In this document: piece after piece, positions 10,801 to 23,056 of the stretch
Position numbering within the stretch: the stretch's first letter is position 1
How the letters are laid out: the number at the start of each line of letters is the position of its first letter
NCBI GenBank assembly: GCA_037074765.1
Contig: JBAMDO010000056.1
Coordinates: 310,001-374,000, forward strand
DNA length: 64,000 nucleotides
Source of the DNA: Mansonella perstans
Taxonomy: Eukaryota > Nematoda > Chromadorea > Rhabditida > Onchocercidae
Direction: 5' to 3'
Made by a program: the position numbers and the translations under genes
The notes under the pieces: model-generated
The model's database searches: none
Told to the model about the DNA's origin: nothing
What the model saw: the letters and a program-made list of their open reading frames with translations, nothing else

Positions 10801-13800
10801 AAAATATAATTTGTTGATGAGAGAAGAAAAGCATCTTGGATTGAATTATCTGGGCGGAAATTTCGACTGTTTAAGTAAACCAAAATGAGTAAGTAATTGA
10901 TGGAACAAATGGCAGAAGTTGGATATAGCAGTCATATAGACAAGAAAAAGTTTGAGCAAAACGATTCAGCAAATAATTGCTAATTAGCAATTTCATATTC
11001 ACTTTCATAATTTAAAAATAAAAATCATTTCCAGCCAAATTATTACTAAATTGTTTAGTTTTGCTAATCCATAAAATATTCATCCTTCATATTTATTCAG
11101 ACAAAGATGTGATTATTCGAAGTAAATTTCACACCATTTATTGTTTTATTTGCGCAATAATTTCATGTACAAATAACACTTATTTGTTGAACAATTTGGC
11201 AACTAAATTGTATTACCTCTTTCCTTCTTTCCTTCTCCTTTTTTAGTTTAAATTAAACTTTTATGCTTATTTTATTAATTTTCATCAAATTTTCTTAAAT
11301 GAATTATTTAGCTGATATTTTATGTTAAATCATATTATTTAATGATGCAACAAATGATTGTTTTAATTTAAGAATTGGACAGTCCAGCTCTACGATTGAC
11401 AATTTATTGTTGTTCATTATTTTTAAACATTTATAAATGACATTTGCTAAATATTAATTAATTTGCACTAAGAAAACTTTTTTCGTTTTTCGAATATAAT
11501 AACTTGCCTAACTAGATTTGTTAATTAATGATAATTAATCAGCACTAAGAAAAATTTTGCTGATCTCACCTAAATGCAATAATTAATTAATTAATTTTTT
11601 CTGCATTTCCAGAATAATTTTATATTTAATATTCGATTCGATCAACCATTTCGTGGTTTAATCTACAGCGAGAGAGATTTCCCAAATTGCATCTATGTGA
11701 ATGCATCAGTTCTATCCAAATTATCCTACGTCATAAAGGTATTTTCAGCAATTTTATTACTGATGATTCATTCATGCAGAGGTTAAAAGTAGGAGAGGTT
11801 GATTGATTGACAATCGTGTCAACAGGAGAAAAGGAAAATAAAATTCAAAAGAAATTTGAAAGTTAAAAATTTTTGTTGCGGGAATAAATTTTTCAAAAAC
11901 CCCTGAGCATTTCGTTTTCCACATAGAGCAGATTTTTTAATTTTTATACAATTTAGAGTTTATTTAACAACTGGTATGATAAATGCAAGCAATAAGCAAT
12001 AATTAAAAGTTTGATTCGGTAAAAATTTTCCGCAGCTTTATTAAATAAAATTTATAATTGATCTGCAAAGAATACTAGAAAACTAGTAATAATGCATCAT
12101 TATTATCATCAACGCGATTCATTGTCATCACCACTCCTCATCATCTCTCATGACCGTCCTCACTACTATCATGACAATCCTCACTAATATCATCATTATC
12201 ATCAACTTTGCTAACAATCATTATTATCTTTACCATCACTATCATCAACGTGAATGACACTTGCAAATTTGAAGCTTTGTTAACCGGTGAGAATCTTGTT
12301 TCCTCTAGTGGTCAAAGCAATATCATTTATAAAATTTTTTTCTGAAATTTCTAGAAAGAAACTGGAATTTTGAGATTCTGCTAAACATCAATTACATCAA
12401 TCAGAGAAGAACACTTCCAAAAGTTTCGCAATGTTTTTTAAATCGGTGCTTCCCTTTAGTTTCACTAGTAAAAGCACTTTCCAGTCATTCTTATATCATT
12501 CTGTATTTGCTCAATAAACTTTCAAAGCTTTTTCTGAAATCAAGGCACTCTTGGCTTCTTCGTATTTTGGAAATGACATTGATAGGGATAGTTGGAAATT
12601 TAAATCCTGGATTGTCTGATACTGTCAAAACTGCTAATTTTAATTTCAAATTCATATAAATTAGTTCGTAATGTTCTAAAATTATTTCACACTTGTAATT
12701 GGCATGCAAATGCTATTTATGGCGTTTGTGTTTTAATTTTCATAATTCTGAATAGAATTATGAAAAAAAAAATGTTTCTTTAAAGACTTTTCTTTTTCTC
12801 CAAAATTTTCAAAAAGGTTCAATTTCTAGCAATCCAATTTTGAAAATCGTTTTTTTCATTTGATTTTTTTTTGAAAAATTTTAACTTTAATTTTGGAGTT
12901 TTAATTAATAACATAGCATTCATCAAATTACTATGTTTTTTTTTCTATAGTTTTATCATCTTTTTATTGTTTTCTTGGAAGCTACTCCATGTTATACCAT
13001 ATTTTCAACTTTTTATTTATATATAGGTACCATTAGATGGATGTGAAACAGCTTATAACTCGGATGGCAATCTGGAAAATGCGATCATTGTTCAGGAAAA
13101 CCCCCGATTTGTGGATGCAACTGATAAGAAATATCTTTTAACATGTGTTCCGGTATCTTCAACAACCGGGTAATCTTTTTCGGATTGCAGTCCTTTTTTT
13201 GCGAAATTTAGGAAATTTTTTATTTAAAAATTTCAAAAGTAGTGATGGAAAATACTTGCTGAAAATAAAATAAGTTAAAATGTTGAGGATTGCGATGAAA
13301 AAATCAGAATTTTGTTCTTTTTAATTTGCGCTAACAGTATGAATGCAGGAATGAGTTTTGTGGATTGGAAAATTAGCGACGAAACTTTCGGAAGTTTGGG
13401 AGATCAGTGAATATAATTAATTAAGTAAATGAATGATAAAATTAAATTTGAAACAAACAGTGTATGATAAAATATGATTAGTGCTTGACAATTGTATTTT
13501 GATTAATTGATGATTTTCCATTGAATTAGTCACAAAATTAGAAAGAGCTTAAAGAATTGATTTTCAAATTTATTTCCGTAATTAATTGATATTCTGAAGT
13601 TTCATAAATTAATTACTGACTCTAGAGTTTTCTATCATCATTTATTGCTTTAAATAATTTCAAAAAAATATTGTTTATGGCCATTTATTGTTGAAGTTTC
13701 AAACAGTTGAAACTAGTACTAAAATAAATAATAAGAAGCGATTTACTGACATGAATTGAGCTATAAATTTTAGATATCGGCGTATTGTAAGTAATTAGAT

Positions 13801-16800
13801 GAGATTAATTAGTTTGCTGCTCATTGATGTGTAAATATTTTCTTCATTCCTATTTTTTCATTCATGTAAAAAAGTTAAATGAAAAACTTTTTGACGAAAT
13901 TAAATAACCGGTTTTAATTTTAATTAAATTGTCGGAAAAAGCAAACAAATGCGGTCATATGCTAATCAAAAATATAGAACATATTATTTTAAAAAAGAAC
14001 AGAAGAGAAAATATTTTTTCTTCTTTCAAATTAAGAAACACATTAATTAATTTGATTTCTATAATGAATGAGAAGAATGTGGCGACGATGGTTAGAAGAA
14101 AAAAAAATATTTTGCGTAGCAAAATTAACTAATCATTTATCACTGTAATTAAATGTAAAAGTAATTCAACAAGTGATAACATTAACTGATAAGTAAGCAT
14201 ATAATTATATTCAAATGGTGATGTAATAAAGTAAAAATAATTACCGAAAGTATTTTGTATGTACTCTTAAATGTCACCTAAAATAATCAATGGAAACCTA
14301 GTAATTGATTGTATTTTCAGTTCTTTATCAGGAACTGTTAATTTTGGTGGCATCACAGTGGACAGTCAAGCTATTACCGCAGCAACAATCAGTGCGACAG
14401 GTATCACTGATCAGTATGTACAGTATAAAGTTGAACTTCACAAAGTTGATTTAAATGGAACCCTACAACCGATCACTGGTCCTATTTCCGTTGGTGATGA
14501 TATCGTAAGTAGCGTATTTTTTTTCTTCTTACGTATTTCAACGTTTCGCTAAATATCAGAAAGAATATCAGTTTTGATTCGTCAAACAAGTTGTAAGCTG
14601 AATTTCTAACAATCATATCTTGTATTTATTAGAAGCACAATGCTTTGTTTTTCGCCGAATATGAGCTCCATCGATCGCTCATGGCCCAACTATTGTCCAT
14701 TGTCCATCATTCTCGTCCATCGTCTATCGTCCATCTTCCAGCGCTACCGCTTCTCCCACTATGCATCGTTGATCCTTAGACGTGAAGATTTTTACATCTC
14801 ACTGATTAGATTAAGGCTATTGCCATAAAAACATGAAAAGAAACAAGGCACGAAGAAAATTCAGAAACGATTTATCAGAATCGATATTTCAGATTTCAAT
14901 TCCAATTCTTTGAAATTTTAATTTCAAATAAAATTATGTTAAAAATTTTTTTAAAATAAGTTGTAAACTAAATTCACAAAAATTTATTTAAGAACTGTTT
15001 GATTGATTTTCTTCTTCTTTAACACTTTTTTATAAGGGAAATAACTTTTTATTTCATTTAAATTATATTAATTGATCTCAAATTAGATTTAATTCCACTT
15101 TAATTTTCAGATTTTATTTGTTTTATCCACCAATTTTACTTTCATATCACTCTTTGCATTTACGTTTTATGTTTAATTTACTAGCAATTAATATGGATAA
15201 TTTGATATAAACTATTAATTAGTGAAAAGCATCTTTATCTGGACGTTAAACACGAACACAGATAGATTACGATTTTCCGTTACGTTTATTCCATCTACTG
15301 TTGTTTAAATTGTTGCAATATCAATGCAAAACTTATGACACCAATGGATTTCTATAACGAAATCAAAGAATTTAATTTAATTGCTAACTTTAAATTAACG
15401 TAAAGAAGCAAGGAAGAGACAGTTGTAACAGGATTGCGTCTTTTTTTTCAGGTTTATATCATTCGAGTCAATTCATTAGCAACAGATGCGCGAATTGGAC
15501 ATTGCTGGGCACGCGATGCACAATCAACGTTGCAACTTTCCGATGATAACGGTTGCAGCATGCAGCTTGCCGGTAACGTTTGGAATAATTTCCAACGTCA
15601 AGAATACGATAAAGACATCATTTTCCGGAATCAAATTAAAGCCTGGGCATTTCCAACAAGGTTCGTTACGGAAACATTACGATTTTCTTTTGCAAACATT
15701 AAAGTAATGGATTGAGTGCCTTTTTTTCGAGTATTTATTTTATTGCTTGGGAAAATTTCGAATAATCCTAAAGGTATCTTTAGCGACAGAATGAAATATT
15801 TATAAATGAATGTTAAAGGAAATCTTTAAGGAAATGTTATTAAAAAAAAGATATGGCCAAAATGTTATGAATAAATTAAAGGATTTAAAATATTTCAAAA
15901 AAAAGTTAATCAAACTTTTAGAAGCAAAAAAAAAAAAAAATTCCCCGATTGTTTGCATTGAATGAAAATACTCCTTCAAAATTCGTACTTATTTTCTAAT
16001 TGACTAATTTCAAAATAATTTTTCTTATTTGAAGCCAAAGGCTAGTTTGTGAGATCAGCAGGAAGTATGAAATAAATGGAGTGACAGAGGAGAAAAGATC
16101 ATAAGTATTATGTAAATTAGCATAATTGATTCAAATAAAAAAAAGGTTTTCATTGGAAGTTATGCATGTGCAAGCACTAATTGCCTTGCTTGGAGAAAAA
16201 ATTTTAAATTCTCTTTGAAGAAAAAGAAAAAGTTTTTCTTAAAAAAATATGTGTTATTTGTTTCTTAAAAAAAGAAAAAAAATGAAACAATTAGAATCAA
16301 ATATAAGTTAGTCCATTTATAATTTTTTGTTGTTTGCAGCAATGATGTGAATATCTTTTGCAACTTGCATACGTGTCGCACCACGTGCCGTCACGTATCT
16401 TGTAATGAACAGAGACAACGTCGAGACGTGTTAAAGTTGGACAGTATTGATAATACTGCAGTTCATATCATAAGAACTACGTTTTACGTCCAGAATAAAC
16501 GCGAAAAAATAACAGAGGTACTATTGTTATGTTTTTTTTTCGATAAGAAATTATGATAATCAGTAAAAGATGAAAAACAGAAATAGGAAATGAAATTCAA
16601 AATAACAATAGAATAGATGAAACCGTAAAATAGCACATCAGGAATTTATTATCGAAAGTAATCTGCCACGAATCCTCGTTAAGGAGTCTCAATTTTAAAA
16701 TGATTCATAATTTGTCATCAATTTCTGAATAGTGAAACGATAATAATTTCTTCGACAGTTGTGAATAATGAGATACACGGACAGATGACACATGCAGCGT

Positions 16801-19800
16801 GAAGTATTGACATAGTTATGTGTTTGATTTGAAATAATTAATATATTTTAAAAAACTGGATCATATGAAAACTGGATCATGAAAGTAGACACGTTTATGT
16901 ACTTACACACGTGTCTACTTTCAAGACATTTTAAATATTAAAAAATTGCGTTAAAAACTACGCGACAAATGTGCGTATCTATTTCATTGTTTATATCTAA
17001 ATCATTTAACACGATTTCTAATACATATCTGTATTCCCGTCTATATGTTGACAATTAGACTCGTAAGTCTAATTGCATAAGTGCTAATTACAACTGGCAC
17101 GATTAATTGCAACCTTCTTGTATGAAAGAGTATTTCAAATGTCTATTAACTGTTTGGCAGTCTTTCGATAATCATCTAATTTTATAGTATATAAACAACA
17201 ATTAATCCAAATTGAATTAGCAATATTTGTCCAGATTACAGATAATATGAAAGTTTAGTTTCCTTTTTTTATTTTAAGAAATTTATGAAAAAAAAGCCAG
17301 GAAAGATCAGTGAAATGAATTACTTAATAATCTTAATAATTATAAATAATTAGCTAATAAAGTTTATTAATTATTTTTTTCCCCAAAAAAATTTGGGATC
17401 CAAAAAGGATTTTTTTTCAAACAGTAAAATAGTAAAAGTTTCTAAAAAACTTGGCAATGAAATCTAATTTTTACGATTTAAATTTGTTTTACGATTTAAA
17501 TTTGAATTTCAACTTTTCGTCATATTGTGTTACAAAGTTATAAATTTTTGAGTAGCATTGAGATTTCGCAATTTTTTTTGGCATTTTTCATTCAGTGCTC
17601 TTAAATGATTGATAACTTAGCTTTTGTTTGACTCAGAGCACAGTTGAAATTCCACAAATTCAGGCCGTCCTGAGACAACAAAAAAATTCACCAAAGTTAT
17701 CAAGCAATTGACAGATTTCTTTTGAACTGAAAAAACAACAAAATATCAAACGAAACAAAGTTTTTTTTATTCTGATTTTTATCGTTTTTGCTTCTTTCAC
17801 AAATTTAAATTCACCAAAATATTAGAAAGCAATGAGCGAATACGTCGTAATTAAGCTTTTGAATAGCTTAAAAATTTTGAAAATTCGAAGAGCAAAATCG
17901 AAATGACATCGAATATCATATCATTCATATGTCCGCAGATCATAAACCAAGAAACAGTTCTATTTATTTCACTTTAAATTGAAAGTTCTTGAATAATTTT
18001 AAATATAGAACTCGAAACATTTGTTAGATTGCTGTTAAAGAGACATCAAAAGTTGCAATTTATCAATTAATCAGAATATCACCTCCATTTATCTATTGAT
18101 TTCCGGCAACTTTGGAAATAACTTTGAAACTCTGAAATAATTTTAAAATAGCTTTAATGAGAAATGTTAATATATGTCAGATTTTAATTGTGAACTAAAC
18201 TATTTCCATTTTACTTTGTTGTTGCACGCAAAGATCACTTGCTGAATTGATTCATTCATTCCAAAAGTAAAAAGTTTTGCAATTTTTTTCTCTTCATTTC
18301 TTTTTTTTTTTTTTTTTTTTAAGTTAAAACGTCATTTTCAGAAAGGGAGAAAGTTTCTCTTATTAATTGTTTTTCTGTTTTGATTCCAAAATTTAAAAAA
18401 TAAAAAATAAAATTTATTTTCAAAAGAAAATGATCGATTGAAAATTAAAACAAAAAGAGAGAAACTTTCTCTTATTAATTGCTGATTTTTGGAATGAAAT
18501 TTCTTTTACTTTTGTTATTTCATTCTTGCTACCAAATGCAATCTTTTTTTAAACTTTTCTTGCTGCGAAGCAAATGGCATTTGAAAAGCGTTGTTTTTTT
18601 TAGTGAATTAAAATGGAATACTAATTTTAAGTAACAAAATTGAAGAACTGTCAGTTTTCTAGTTAGTATTCTGTTAGCGATTAGCATTTTGGTATGTTAG
18701 TAAACAATTTGAAAAAATGAAATTTATAAAATAGTTTTAAAAAGATGAAATCTATAAAAAATTTGAAAAAATAAAAAAAAAATTTTAGACAGCTGAGAGA
18801 AAAATTTATAAAAAAAAAATTAGTAATGAAAATAAAGTCACTGAAATGCTGAGAGTTGCGCGCGCGACGGCAGAGAGTTCGCAAATAAATTCTTCAAATT
18901 AAGAAGTGGATATTTGTTCTCTTTTTTAAAATCAACAATTAAATTTTTGGATCAAAGAATTTTTTGGGTATTTTTTTGAAAAAGAATTGTCCATTTTCCA
19001 TTCGGCCATTTCTGTTTACTTATCTTAAGAAAAAAATGAAAAAAATAAAATTTTAACAAATAAACCATAACTGCAATAAATTTTTTTTTGTTGAAGAACT
19101 AGTTTTTTTGTTTTTAAATTTAATTTATGCATTATCTCATTAATTTTTTTCTTAAATTAGTAGCTCTTTGCAAATTATTTGAACAAGTAATTGAGAATTT
19201 ACATGTAAATTGTCAAAAATTAAAATTTAAATACGATTGATTCTTTGTCTAATTAATTAGAAATATAAATTTTGCCTTTATCGATTGGGAGATGCAATTG
19301 AAATACAGAAAATAGAGAAATGCAGAACTTTTCCGTTTAAACAAATTCTGGAATTTTTGTCTTTTGATTCTAAAATTTTGTCAATTTTGTCATTCTGGAA
19401 TCAGTTCTTGATCAGTAATAATAACAATAGAGTCTTGATCCTGCTGCATGTTTTACCGTCTTTAATTTTGAAGGAATAATGTACTGCTAATGAATTTAGT
19501 AAGTTTTCGACTTTTTATACAAAACGATTTCTCGTAAAAATTTTTCCTTCTTTTTTTGAATTTTTTAAGTTTTATTTAAGATCGTAGATCTATTTAAGGA
19601 TATAGTCAAGTTTTGCATTGCAACACTTTGAATACTACAAGTTGCCGTCAGGTATTATTGGAAATTCTTATTAGAAAGCGAGCGAGAGAGAGATAAAGTA
19701 AGAGAAAGAGGAAAAACAATGATATTTACTTAACTAAAAAAATCGTTAATCAATTGGGATAATTAACCGAAACAGGAAATAATTCTCGACAATTCTAAAA

Positions 19801-20680
19801 TTTACTTCAAAAAGAAACGAGTCTCAGATCATTTAATGAAATAAATTTGTTGAAATGATCATTGAAATGGACATTTCGGTATGTACGCTTAACTTGGAAA
19901 GCATCTATCATCTGAGCAAATTTACCCTCAGGGTAAAATAAGTACAAATGATTGCATCTTTTTCTGCTCACTTTATTCGAACTTATTTGATCAAAACTAT
20001 CACCATTTTCTTTTTTGTCTTCTTCCATTTCAGTTTAAAATCTTGTTTTTTTCTCGCTATTTTTCAGCTTTTTTCACGAGTAAAAAGAAAGACAGAAAAA
20101 AGTGTATCAATAGTAGTATAATTATATGAGGAAATGAAGTGTAATTTTTGATTATCAAAATTGAGAAATTTCAGCTTCTGTGGTTGGTTAAAATTTCTGA
20201 TAGATTGGTAAACAATGTTATTCTTTATATTATGTCAACAAAATGATCAAATTAAGATGATTCAGATAAATGGATGACATCGATTATGCATTACTACTGT
20301 TTAATTAGCATATAATTAATTATACGACTAATTTAGAGTAATTCTTAGTCTGTCACACATTTATATCATGTAAGACTTGTATATGACATTGAAAATGAAT
20401 TTTTTTTTAAGATAATCCATGACAACAAATTTCGAATTTTAACAATTTATTTTTAAAAACTATCAAAAGCTTTTTATTTAATTGTTTCGATTTTCATTCC
20501 TTTTTTTTTTAGAATTTCAACAGCACGAAAAAAAGCGATAAATTGCGAACGTATAATGATCTACCAATAACAACAGCAACAATAACAACAACAACAGTAA
20601 CAGTAACAACAACAACAATAGCAGCAACAACAACAACGATAATAACAACAACAACAGAAACAGACTTGCTTATGAGATAA
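7858..20680 (+). CDS. ZP-domain (cuticlin-like) secreted protein
   Basis: Seven exons proposed: 7858-7968, 11613-11738, 13027-13169, 14321-14504, 15452-15660, 16340-16517, 20513-20680; 1119 nt, 372 aa. The first six are well supported. Residues 10-26 form a signal peptide (NLLLLPLLLIPNFVHS). The ZP module (about 34-280) opens with C35 and RFDQPFRGLIYSERDFPNC and continues with GHCWARDAQSTLQLSDDNGC and IFCNLHTCRTTCRHVSC. RQRR at 283-286 is a furin-type cleavage site, normal for ZP proteins. ZP modules polymerise extracellular matrix, and in nematodes many belong to the cuticle or apical matrix. The last exon is inferred: acceptor after a run of T, correct phase, then a 55-residue Thr-rich tail, a stop and AATAAA 56 nt on. 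It lacks the membrane anchor usual in cuticlins, so another last exon may exist. Reading through the exon 6 donor would instead end at 16556. The exact cuticlin subfamily is not assigned. Confidence 0.85.
7969..11612. other. Intron 1 of the ZP gene (3.6 kb)
   Basis: AT-rich intron with many short homopolymer runs. The only notable content is an antisense open frame at 10338-10514, listed separately. No repeat family or RNA gene is recognised. Confidence 0.6.
10338..10514 (-). other. Candidate antisense coding segment in ZP intron 1
   Basis: A 59-codon minus-strand frame (58 residues plus TGA) follows an acceptor-like GCTCAG. Its composition is balanced, unlike the Lys/Phe/Ile/Asn frames typical of this DNA, with segments HSIDELNRCSSFASLNF and YNVDEMTDILDKVTLAD. 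The 13-mer AAAGTGACATTGG occurs twice near the end (KVTLAD, KVTLE). No ATG opens the frame, so it would have to be an internal or terminal exon of a nested gene, or a remnant. No family is recognised. Confidence 0.2.
12087..12250. repeat. Degenerate CAT/ATC triplet-rich tract
   Basis: About 160 bp in ZP intron 2 dominated by CAT, ATC and TCA triplets with CACT interruptions (for example ATTATCATCAACG, ACCATCACTATCATCAACG). It is an old, diverged trinucleotide microsatellite. Confidence 0.7.
14690..14740. repeat. Imperfect CGTCCAT heptamer repeat
   Basis: Short intronic tandem with the words TTGTCCA, TGTCCAT, CGTCCAT, CGTCTAT and CGTCCAT in close succession. It is locally richer in C than its surroundings and lies in ZP intron 4. 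Confidence 0.7.
16880..16923. repeat. Perfect 15-bp inverted repeat (hairpin)
   Basis: The left arm 16880-16894 (TGAAAGTAGACACGT) is the exact reverse complement of the right arm 16909-16923, with a 14-nt loop. It lies 360 nt after ZP exon 6. The stem is too short for a typical miRNA precursor. It could be a cruciform, the tip of a decayed inverted-repeat element, or an RNA structure. Confidence 0.9.
17052..17075. repeat. Perfect 10-bp stem, 4-nt loop hairpin
   Basis: CAATTAGACT (17052-17061), loop CGTA, AGTCTAATTG (17066-17075). It sits 130 bp after the larger hairpin, in the same candidate intron. Confidence 0.9.
18347..18481. repeat. 23-bp direct repeats with palindromic heads
   Basis: The repeats at 18347-18369 and 18459-18481 share GAGAAA-S-TTTCTC plus TTATTAATTG and differ only at the palindrome centre (G versus C). 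They flank about 90 bp of AT-rich DNA. The first lies 26 bp after a 20-nt T tract (18301-18320). Confidence 0.75.
19807..20028 (-). other. Candidate small ORF on the minus strand
   Basis: A 73-residue ATG-initiated frame with mixed composition (MEEDKKENGDSFDQISSNKV, HLYLFYPEGKFAQMIDAFQV) between ZP exon 6 and the proposed last ZP exon. No family is recognised and no signal or membrane segment is seen. It may be chance, a remnant, or an exon of a nested gene. Confidence 0.15.
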
Positions 20681-20735
20681 AAAAGAAGCAAAGACAACAA
20701 ATGCAGTAATTGTATGCTTAACAAAATTTAAAATT

Positions 20736-20741
20736 AATAAA
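20736..20741 (+). terminator. Poly(A) signal AATAAA after the proposed last ZP exon
   Basis: Canonical AATAAA 56 nt after the TAA of the Thr-rich exon. The motif is common in AT-rich DNA, so it is only modest support for the gene ending here. Confidence 0.4.
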
Positions 20742-20823
20742 TTGATTATTATCATAGCGATATATTATTTTCAGTTATTTTTGTGCTACTGTGGTGTCTA
20801 TTTGTATGCAAAATGATACGATG

Positions 20824-20848
20824 AATTATTATTATTATTATTATTATT
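20824..20848. repeat. (ATT)8 microsatellite
   Basis: Eight uninterrupted ATT units just downstream of the proposed ZP gene end. Confidence 0.9.
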
Positions 20849-21124
20849 CACAGCAACATTTTCATTTGCACTATTCAATGAGCATTTTTAATTCCTTTCA
20901 TTTCTTTGCATTTTTTCATTGAATAAATTTAGGAAGAAAACACTTTTGAAATATTAGCATTTTCATTGATTTTGATCAATTTTTTATCAAAACTCAAAAA
21001 TTGTTATTTTCATTTAATTTTTCAAAATTTTTTTTTTCAATAAAATTTTTGTAATTGAAACTGTCGGCTGCATTTTTTCCCATTAACAAATGAAGCAAAA
21101 CTGATTAATTTCTATCGGCTTATT

Positions 21125-21250
21125 TTTTCGTCTTTCTTCTTTCACCCTGAAGAAGGCAAAAGCACGTTAATTGGGTTCGAGAAAGCGGGCAGCGCAAGAC
21201 GAAAGATATTCCCGCACTGCATCGAAATTTAGGTCGTCACACACACAAAA
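21125..21250. other. GC-richer island of unknown nature
   Basis: Roughly 110 bp (CCTGAAGAAGGCAAAAGCAC ... TTCGAGAAAGCGGGCAGCGC ... CCCGCACTGCATCG) with visibly higher GC than several kb on each side. One plus-strand frame stays open for about 30 codons from the CCTGAAG and stops at TAG. It could be an exon remnant or the tail of an old retroelement; neither can be shown. Confidence 0.3.
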
Positions 21251-23004
21251 TAGAAGAAAAAATATATGCTTGAAGAGAAATTTGCTTTAGAAGAAAATTT
21301 AATTTTTCGCAATTCACCGCAATTCGCCGTTTACCTTCCCTTTCTCTTTCCTCCAAGTTTACTCATCTTCCACTCGTCTACAATCCATTTCTCTTTCCTT
21401 TACCATGATCCGTACCTTTTTTGCTATTCACCGTTTGCTTTTTATCCTTCTATCCAGCAATGATATCATTTGGAACCAGAAAATTGCCCATCCCATTACT
21501 ACTGATTTCCCTCTCATAACTTCCTCCCAAACTCATTAACAAGAAATAATTGTCGATTATTAAATTTTTATGTTTTATTCTTTTTTGGATAGAACCATAA
21601 ATTTTTTTTTTTAAATTGATTGCCGAAATTTAGTCATCCCTCCTTTTTTTTCTTTTTAATTATTTTTATGAATTAATCGATAATTTTAATTTTTCAAACT
21701 TCCACGCATCTTTCAAGAAATATTAATTCGCTGTGAAAGCTTCTCAAAATCATTCATCTCAATAATGTTGTTTCTGCATTTGCAATTGAAAACACATTAA
21801 AATTTGTTAATTCTATCAATCAATAACTTCCCTTAAGTTTGTTAACACAATGCATTCGTTCACAATTATAAAGAGATAATGCATGATATGGCTTTTAAAA
21901 TGTTTTATGTCATTATTACATTTCAATTTGTTACACTGTAACAAATTTTTTTTATCGATTAAGATGAATGGCGTCATAAGATGAATTATTATTCAAAAAT
22001 AAAGTTGGGAGTGATTAATTGTAATCAAGTTCTAATCAAATTATTTCTGTCTAATAAATTTACTACGATATCCGATTACTGGAAATGAAATTATTCGAAT
22101 AACTTAAGGCAGGACTGAATTTAGCAATGAATCCATTCCTTAAATTCTTTCAAGATTTGTACTTGAATCAACGATATTAAATTTTGTGTTATTTATTACA
22201 CAGTTATAAAGGACAGATATTTGTCATAGATCAAAAAACATACAGATCAAAAAATGTGATTAGTGGTTGCAGAACATGCCTTTTTTCACCAACATTATTT
22301 GTAAATTATGCACCTATTTATCTATTTACTAGGGAATTAATTACCTAAAATAAACCGCCACCTGTCTTAATCTACAAAGGAAAATATTTAATACAATTTT
22401 AGAGTCCGGAATTCATCAAATGTTTCCATTTCTTGCCTGCATTGATGCAAGATTATTAATTAAATTCCACTTGACTGAAAAGAAGAGAAAGCAGCACTTA
22501 ATAAAATTAGCATACTTTATTTTAATTACGGTTTTTTTTCAGCCATTATTTTTATTGTTAAAATAATCTCTTCCTATTTCAAATTTAATCGCAATAATAG
22601 TGAAATATGCTTGGAATAGCTAATTAATTGATTATTGGTGAATTGAATTTGTTATAGATCGTCATTTGTTGAAAAATTGTCGAAAAAAAAAAATAACGAT
22701 TAATTCAATGCAATCATCTTGCATTCTTTCCCAGACTTTTGCATTTTCTATTTTTTCAAAACTTTTCAATTTATCGAACAAGGATATGTTTGTTTACAAT
22801 TACTATCAATACCTGTTTTATTTTCATAAAAAGAAACCGGAAGGCTTGAAATTTTTGAGTGAATGACTAGAAAGAAAAGGATAAACAAATGAAAGCGTTT
22901 TTTTAATTAATTAATTAAGTCATTCATTCAATTAGCGTTTCTCAATGAAATCATTGGTACGAATAAAATTTAACCAGTTAGATTAAATGATTACGATGAA
23001 TTTC

Positions 23005-23056
23005 ACATTGTTGTAATAATGAGAACAAACACATTGCTGTAATAATGCGAACAAAA
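23005..23056. repeat. 26-bp tandem duplication
   Basis: Two adjacent units sharing ACATTG-TGTAATAATG-GAACAAA (23005-23030 and 23031-23056). Confidence 0.8.

Noticed and set aside
12491..12709. 72-codon minus-strand frame in ZP intron 2
   Set aside because: The C-terminal half looks protein-like, but no splice signals connect it to anything and no family is recognised.
16518..16556. Read-through end of ZP exon 6 (VLLLCFFFDKKL)
   Set aside because: The hydrophobic run is too short for a membrane anchor and begins exactly at a GT donor, so it is most likely intron. It is kept as an alternative in the gene entry.
20509..20755. Minus-strand Val/Ile- and Cys-rich frames
   Set aside because: They are translations of the (ACA)n repeat on the wrong strand. 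The plus-strand Thr-rich exon explains the sequence better.
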